A DNA stretch of 64,000 nt from Rhynchopus euleeides. Lineage: Eukaryota > Euglenozoa > Diplonemea > Diplonemida > Diplonemidae. Each line of letters opens with the position of its first letter. Position 1 is the stretch's first letter. Below the pieces are notes generated by a model. That model worked only from the letters and a program-made list of their open reading frames with translations, searched no databases and was not told the DNA's origin. The stretch is from assembly GCA_963210315.1 (NCBI GenBank), contig OY723272.1, positions 558,001-622,000 on the forward strand, written 5' to 3'. Position numbers and translations under genes: made by a program. This document shows, in pieces, positions 59,721-64,000 of the stretch.

Positions 59721-61312
59721 GGCATACAGTGCAAACGATAATTATTATCGCATATATACCAGATACGATAATTTTCGGAAAATTGTCGCATACGATAATT
59801 CATTATCGCATACGATAATTCATTATCGTATGATGCGATAATGGATTATCGTATACGACCAGATACGATAATTATTATCGTATGCGATAACATACGATAA
59901 TCCCATTATCGTATGCGATACCCACCTGATTTTGCCCGAAACCAATCACCGAAATCTCCAGTTTACCACCGCCAAACGCCACCAAACCCCGCCAAGGGCC
60001 ACAATCAGCCACAAAATAGAGATCACTACCATTCTCCCAGCCCCAGGAAGGGTAAGATGAGCCTGTGGGGTTCGGTGCTGCAGGCAGGGTACGCGTACTG
60101 GTCTGTGTCCGGGCTGCTGTGGTCATCGACAAGGCTGTGTGGTCTGTCCGAAGGAGGTGGATGGTGGTCTCCCTCAGGTGGATCGCGTCTCTCCGATCCT
60201 GCATGGGCTCAGGTGTCTCCAGATGATCATCACCCCTTGCCTTGCTGTCGGTGAGGATGGCGCCCGAGCTCCGCCTTGTAGCGCAGCGGAGTCGTGCAGG
60301 TCAGGCAGGCTCCTTGAGGCCTCCGAAGTGATGTGCGCGCGCCACCCCGTGGTTCCTTGTAGAGTTGCAGACAGGTCCGTGCGCACGGTGGGAGCGTTCG
60401 TATCGCCCGTTCCGTGCCAGGTCCTGAAGAATACCTTTGGTTGAGTATTGCCTCTCTCGGGTTCAAACCCCATTCAAGGTCCTTCGCTATGTCATCACTG
60501 GTCGTCAGTCAGAGGGGAAGAACGGTGTTCCTCACTTTTTCACTGCTCACGGGAGCGAAGGCCAAGTCCAACATAAGTGGTAGCCTTGAAGAGAAATCTC
60601 CTGATCTCTCCAAACATTGCACCGAAGACCACACCTGCCTATCAGGTTCTTCCCCATCAGTCGAACAGTCTTTCTTGTTCATGTTCTGGGCAGGGTGCTC
60701 TGTCTCGGTCACCCCGACACCTGCTTCAACTAGGCTAGCCCAACGTCTTCCCTCAGTGTTCTCACAGGGGTGTCCTCAGTATCTGGGTCCCGACGGCAAG
60801 GCAGCGTACCAGTCAGCTTTGCGAACCCGCAACAGGCTGTACTGGTGGTTGCATACCGCCGCAAGTATGACCCTGTTGCTGCGTAGTCATGTTTTCCATG
60901 AAGTGGGGTGGCGACAGGGTGTAAGTCACGAGGGGAAGGGCATGTGGAACGGCCACTGCCCAATCCCCAGAGTCCTCTCCGCCCCACTGTGCCTGAAACT
61001 TCTTCAGACAGACATAGTGATGTGCATGTCATGGCACTATGTGTGTTGTGTCTCTGCCACCCATTTGTGAGTGACATTCTACACTTCTGAGTGAAGCCCC
61101 CCGTCACCAATAATTCAAAGAAGCAAAAATGGCAGCTTCCGGCTCCACTTTTACCACTTTTTCAATGTGTTCTGGGCTGATTTCTGGTTTTCCGAAAATC
61201 TCAAAAAATTATCGCACCATTATCGTATATTATCGTATACGATAATATACGATAATGGGAATACGATAATAATTATCGTATGCGATAATTATTATCGTTT
61301 GCACTGTATGCC
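59721..61312. mobile_element. TA-flanked element with ATAATCG arrays
   Basis: Terminal GGCATACAGTGCAAACGATA is perfectly inverted at the other end, with TA at 59719-59720 and 61313-61314, a Tc1/mariner-type target. Subterminal arrays of tacgataat / attatcgta occupy about 59735-59920 and 61208-61295. Interior about 1.27 kb with frames up to 218 codons (60414-61070) but no recognisable domain. It was inserted exactly at the edge of the neighbouring foldback element. Confidence 0.75.
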
Positions 61313-61390
61313 TAGGGGGGGGGGGGGGGGGCAGGCCTCTGGCTAATTCTGGGGCCGGACTTAACGTTGGGCCGGAGGGGGGGGGGGGGG

Positions 61391-61420
61391 CCTACCCTAC
61401 CCTACCCTACCCTACCCTAC
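61391..61420. repeat. (CCCTA)6 pentanucleotide run
   Basis: Six perfect CCCTA units follow a G-tract and mark the proximal edge of the telomere-like satellite. Confidence 0.8.
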
Positions 61421-61439
61421 AGCACGTCGGGGGTACCCA

Positions 61440-64000
61440 CAACCCGACCCAACCCTACCCTAGGGTGAGGGTTGGGTACCCATAACCCGACCCAACACGA
61501 CCCTACCCAACCCAGGGGTCAGGGCCAGGGTTGATCCTAGACCCAACCCAACCCAAGGGTTAGGGTCAGGGTTGACCCCAGACCCTACCCAACCCTAGGG
61601 TTAGGGTTAGGGTTAACCCTTGACCCAACCCTAGGGATAGGGTTAGGGTTGACCCTAGACCCTACCCTAACCCTAGGGTTAGGGTTAGGGTAAACCCTTG
61701 ACCCAACCCTAGGGTTAGGGTCAGGGTTGACCCCAGACCCTACCCAACCCTAGGGTTAGGGTTAGGGTAAACCCTTGACCCAACCCTAGGGTTAGGGTTA
61801 GGGTTAACCCTTGACCCAACCCTAGGGATAGGGTTAGGGTTGACCCTAGACCCTACCCTAACCCTAGGGTTAGGGTTAGGGTAAACCCTTGACCCAACCC
61901 TAGGGTTAGGGTCAGGGTTGACCCCAGACCCTACCCAACCCTAGGGTTAGGGTTAGGGTTAACCCTTGACCCAACCCTAGGGTTAGGGTTAGGGTTAACC
62001 CTAGACCCTACCCTAACCCTAGGGTTAGGGTTAGGGTTAACCCTTGACCCAACCCTAGGGTTAGGGTTAGGGTTGACCCTAGACCCTACCCTAACCCTAG
62101 GGTTAGGGTCAGGGTTAACCCTAGACCCTACCCTAACCCTAGGGTTAGGGTTAGGGTTAACCCTTGACCCAACCCTAGGGTTAGGGTCAGGGTTGACCCC
62201 AGACCCTACCCAACCCTAGGGTTAGGGTTAGGGTAAACCCTTGACCCAACCCTAGGGTTAGGGTTAGGGTTAACCCTTGACCCAACCCTAGGGATAGGGT
62301 TAGGGTTGACCCTAGACCCTACCCTAACCCTAGGGTTAGGGTTAGGGTAAACCCTTGACCCAACCCTAGGGTTAGGGTCAGGGTTGACCCCAGACCCTAC
62401 CCAACCCTAGGGTTAGGGTTAGGGTTAACCCTTGACCCAACCCTAGGGTTAGGGTTAGGGTTAACCCTAGACCCTACCCTAACCCTAGGGTTAGGGTTAG
62501 GGTTAACCCTTGACCCAACCCTAGGGTTAGGGTTAGGGTTGACCCTAGACCCTACCCTAACCCTCGGGTTAGGGTCAGGGTTAACCCTAGACCCTACCCT
62601 AACCCTAGGGTTAGGGTTAGGGTTAACCCTTGACCCAACCCTAGGGTTAGGGTCAGGGTTGACCCCAGACCCTACCCAACCCTAGGGTTAGGGTTAGGGT
62701 TAACCCTAGACCCTACCCTAACCCTAGGGTTAGGGTTAGGGTTAACCCTTGACCCAACCCTAGGGTTAGGGTTAGGGTTGACCCTAGACCCTACCCTAAC
62801 CCTAGGGTTAGGGTCAGGGTTAACCCTAGACCCTACCCTAACCCTAGGGTTAGGGTTAGGGTTAACCCTTGACCCAACCCTAGGGTTAGGGTCAGGGTTG
62901 ACCCCAGACCCTACCCAACCCTAGGGTTAGGGTTAGGGTAAACCCTTGACCCAACCCTAGGGTTAGGGTTAGGGTTAACCCTTGACCCAACCCTAGGGAT
63001 AGGGTTAGGGTTGACCCTAGACCCTACCCTAACCCTAGGGTTAGGGTTAGGGTAAACCCTTGACCCAACCCTAGGGTTAGGGTCAGGGTTGACCCCAGAC
63101 CCTACCCAACCCTAGGGTTAGGGTTAGGGTAAACCCTTGACCCAACCCTAGGGTTAGGGTTAGGGTTAACCCTTGACCCAACCCTAGGGATAGGGTTAGG
63201 GTTGACCCTAGACCCTACCCTAACCCTAGGGTTAGGGTTAGGGTAAACCCTTGACCCAACCCTAGGGTTAGGGTCAGGGTTGACCCCAGACCCTACCCAA
63301 CCCTAGGGTTAGGGTTAGGGTTAACCCTTGACCCAACCCTAGGGTTAGGGTTAGGGTTAACCCTTGACCCAACCCTAGGGTTAGGGTTAGGGTTGACCCT
63401 AGACCCTACCCTAACCCTCGGGTTAGGGTCAGGGTTAACCCTAGACCCTACCCTAACCCTAGGGTTAGGGTTAGGGTTAACCCTTGACCCAACCCTAGGG
63501 TTAGGGTCAGGGTTGACCCCAGACCCTACCCAACCCTAGGGTTAGGGTTAGGGTAAACCCTTGACCCAACCCTAGGGTTAGGGTTAGGGTTAACCCTTGA
63601 CCCAACCCTAGGGATAGGGTTAGGGTTGACCCTAGACCCTACCCTAACCCTAGGGTTAGGGTTAGGGTAAACCCTTGACCCAACCCTAGGGTTAGGGTCA
63701 GGGTTGACCCCAGACCCTACCCAACCCTAGGGTTAGGGTTAGGGTAAACCCTTGACCCAACCCTAGGGTTAGGGTTAGGGTTAACCCTTGACCCAACCCT
63801 AGGGATAGGGTTAGGGTTGACCCTAGACCCTACCCTAACCCTAGGGTTAGGGTTAGGGTAAACCCTTGACCCAACCCTAGGGTTAGGGTCAGGGTTGACC
63901 CCAGACCCTACCCAACCCTAGGGTTAGGGTTAGGGTTAACCCTTGACCCAACCCTAGGGTTAGGGTTAGGGTTAACCCTAGACCCTACCCTAACCCTAGG
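61440..64000. repeat. Palindromic telomere-like satellite, ~191-bp higher-order unit
   Basis: Tandem short units each contain ccctaaccctagggttaggg, so C-rich and G-rich telomeric motifs alternate head-to-head instead of running in one direction. From about 61.6 kb the units form a higher-order period of 36+36+42+36+41 = 191 bp, marked by the variants agggata and agggtcaggg (for example agggtc near 63081 and 63272). At most three TTAGGG motifs occur in a row, so this is subtelomeric satellite rather than the terminal telomere itself. It continues beyond the window. Confidence 0.85.

Noticed and set aside
61440..64000. Calling the end of the window a true telomere
   Set aside because: C-rich and G-rich telomeric motifs alternate in both directions and never exceed about three repeats in a row.

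Overview
This window is nuclear DNA of a microbial eukaryote, about 60% or more GC in the genic parts, and it looks subtelomeric: the last 2.6 kb are a satellite built from TTAGGG/CCCTAA blocks, and the first 26 kb are a pile of nested inverted-repeat transposable elements. Several features point to a euglenozoan, most likely a diplonemid or kinetoplastid relative. The two large host-type genes are receptor-type class III nucleotide cyclases whose catalytic domain has a sequence style I associate with that group. One LINE carries a 2A-like peptide directly before its endonuclease, as in trypanosome L1Tc/ingi. One tyrosine-recombinase retroelement has the gag-YR-RT/RNase H order of VIPER. C-rich tracts ending in CAG lie 12-15 nt before the best start codons, as expected for trans-splicing. 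The organism assignment is inference. Layout: 1-1.1 kb is G-rich low complexity. From 1.1 to 15.1 kb lies a nest of non-autonomous elements: two AT-rich elements (1098-2948, 12829-15115) each invaded by the same two TA-flanked elements, and three elements with clear 6-bp target duplications (4422-6547, 6919-9281, 9380-12485). The last of these holds a near-perfect 1.1-kb palindrome. From 15.7 to 17.9 kb is another inverted-repeat element carrying a possible gene fragment. Cyclase 1 (minus strand) spans 18.5-23.5 kb. An inverted-repeat element with gatcacaaca-type arrays covers 23.9-25.5 kb. A complete VIPER/PAT-like element with split direct repeats covers 26.4-31.1 kb (minus strand). A coiled-coil ORF lies at 33.3-35.8 kb, LINE A at 36.1-41.8 kb (plus strand) and LINE B at 42.1-48.1 kb (plus strand, with an OTU protease domain fused to endonuclease, RT and RNase H). 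After a repeat-rich spacer comes cyclase 2 (minus strand, 52.1-57.0 kb). From 57.2 to 61.3 kb are more inverted-repeat elements, and from 61.4 kb to the end is the telomere-like satellite. The two cyclases are paralogues with the same architecture: signal peptide, Cys-rich and PA-like ectodomain, two membrane helices, a Cache-like sensor interrupted by a LamG domain, a third helix with a HAMP-like segment, then the cyclase domain. The sequence also supports a previously unannotated last exon of about 40 codons in both, after an intron at the same position with a GTATG donor. Both enter the catalytic core with Asn where the first metal-binding Asp is expected. The retroelements appear to use recoding: an in-frame TGA separates gag from recombinase in the VIPER-like element and ORF1 from endonuclease/RT in LINE A. 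A slippery A AAA AAC heptamer sits at the recombinase-RT junction, and a 2A-like peptide follows the LINE A stop. No rRNA, tRNA, CRISPR array or bacterial-type operon was recognised.
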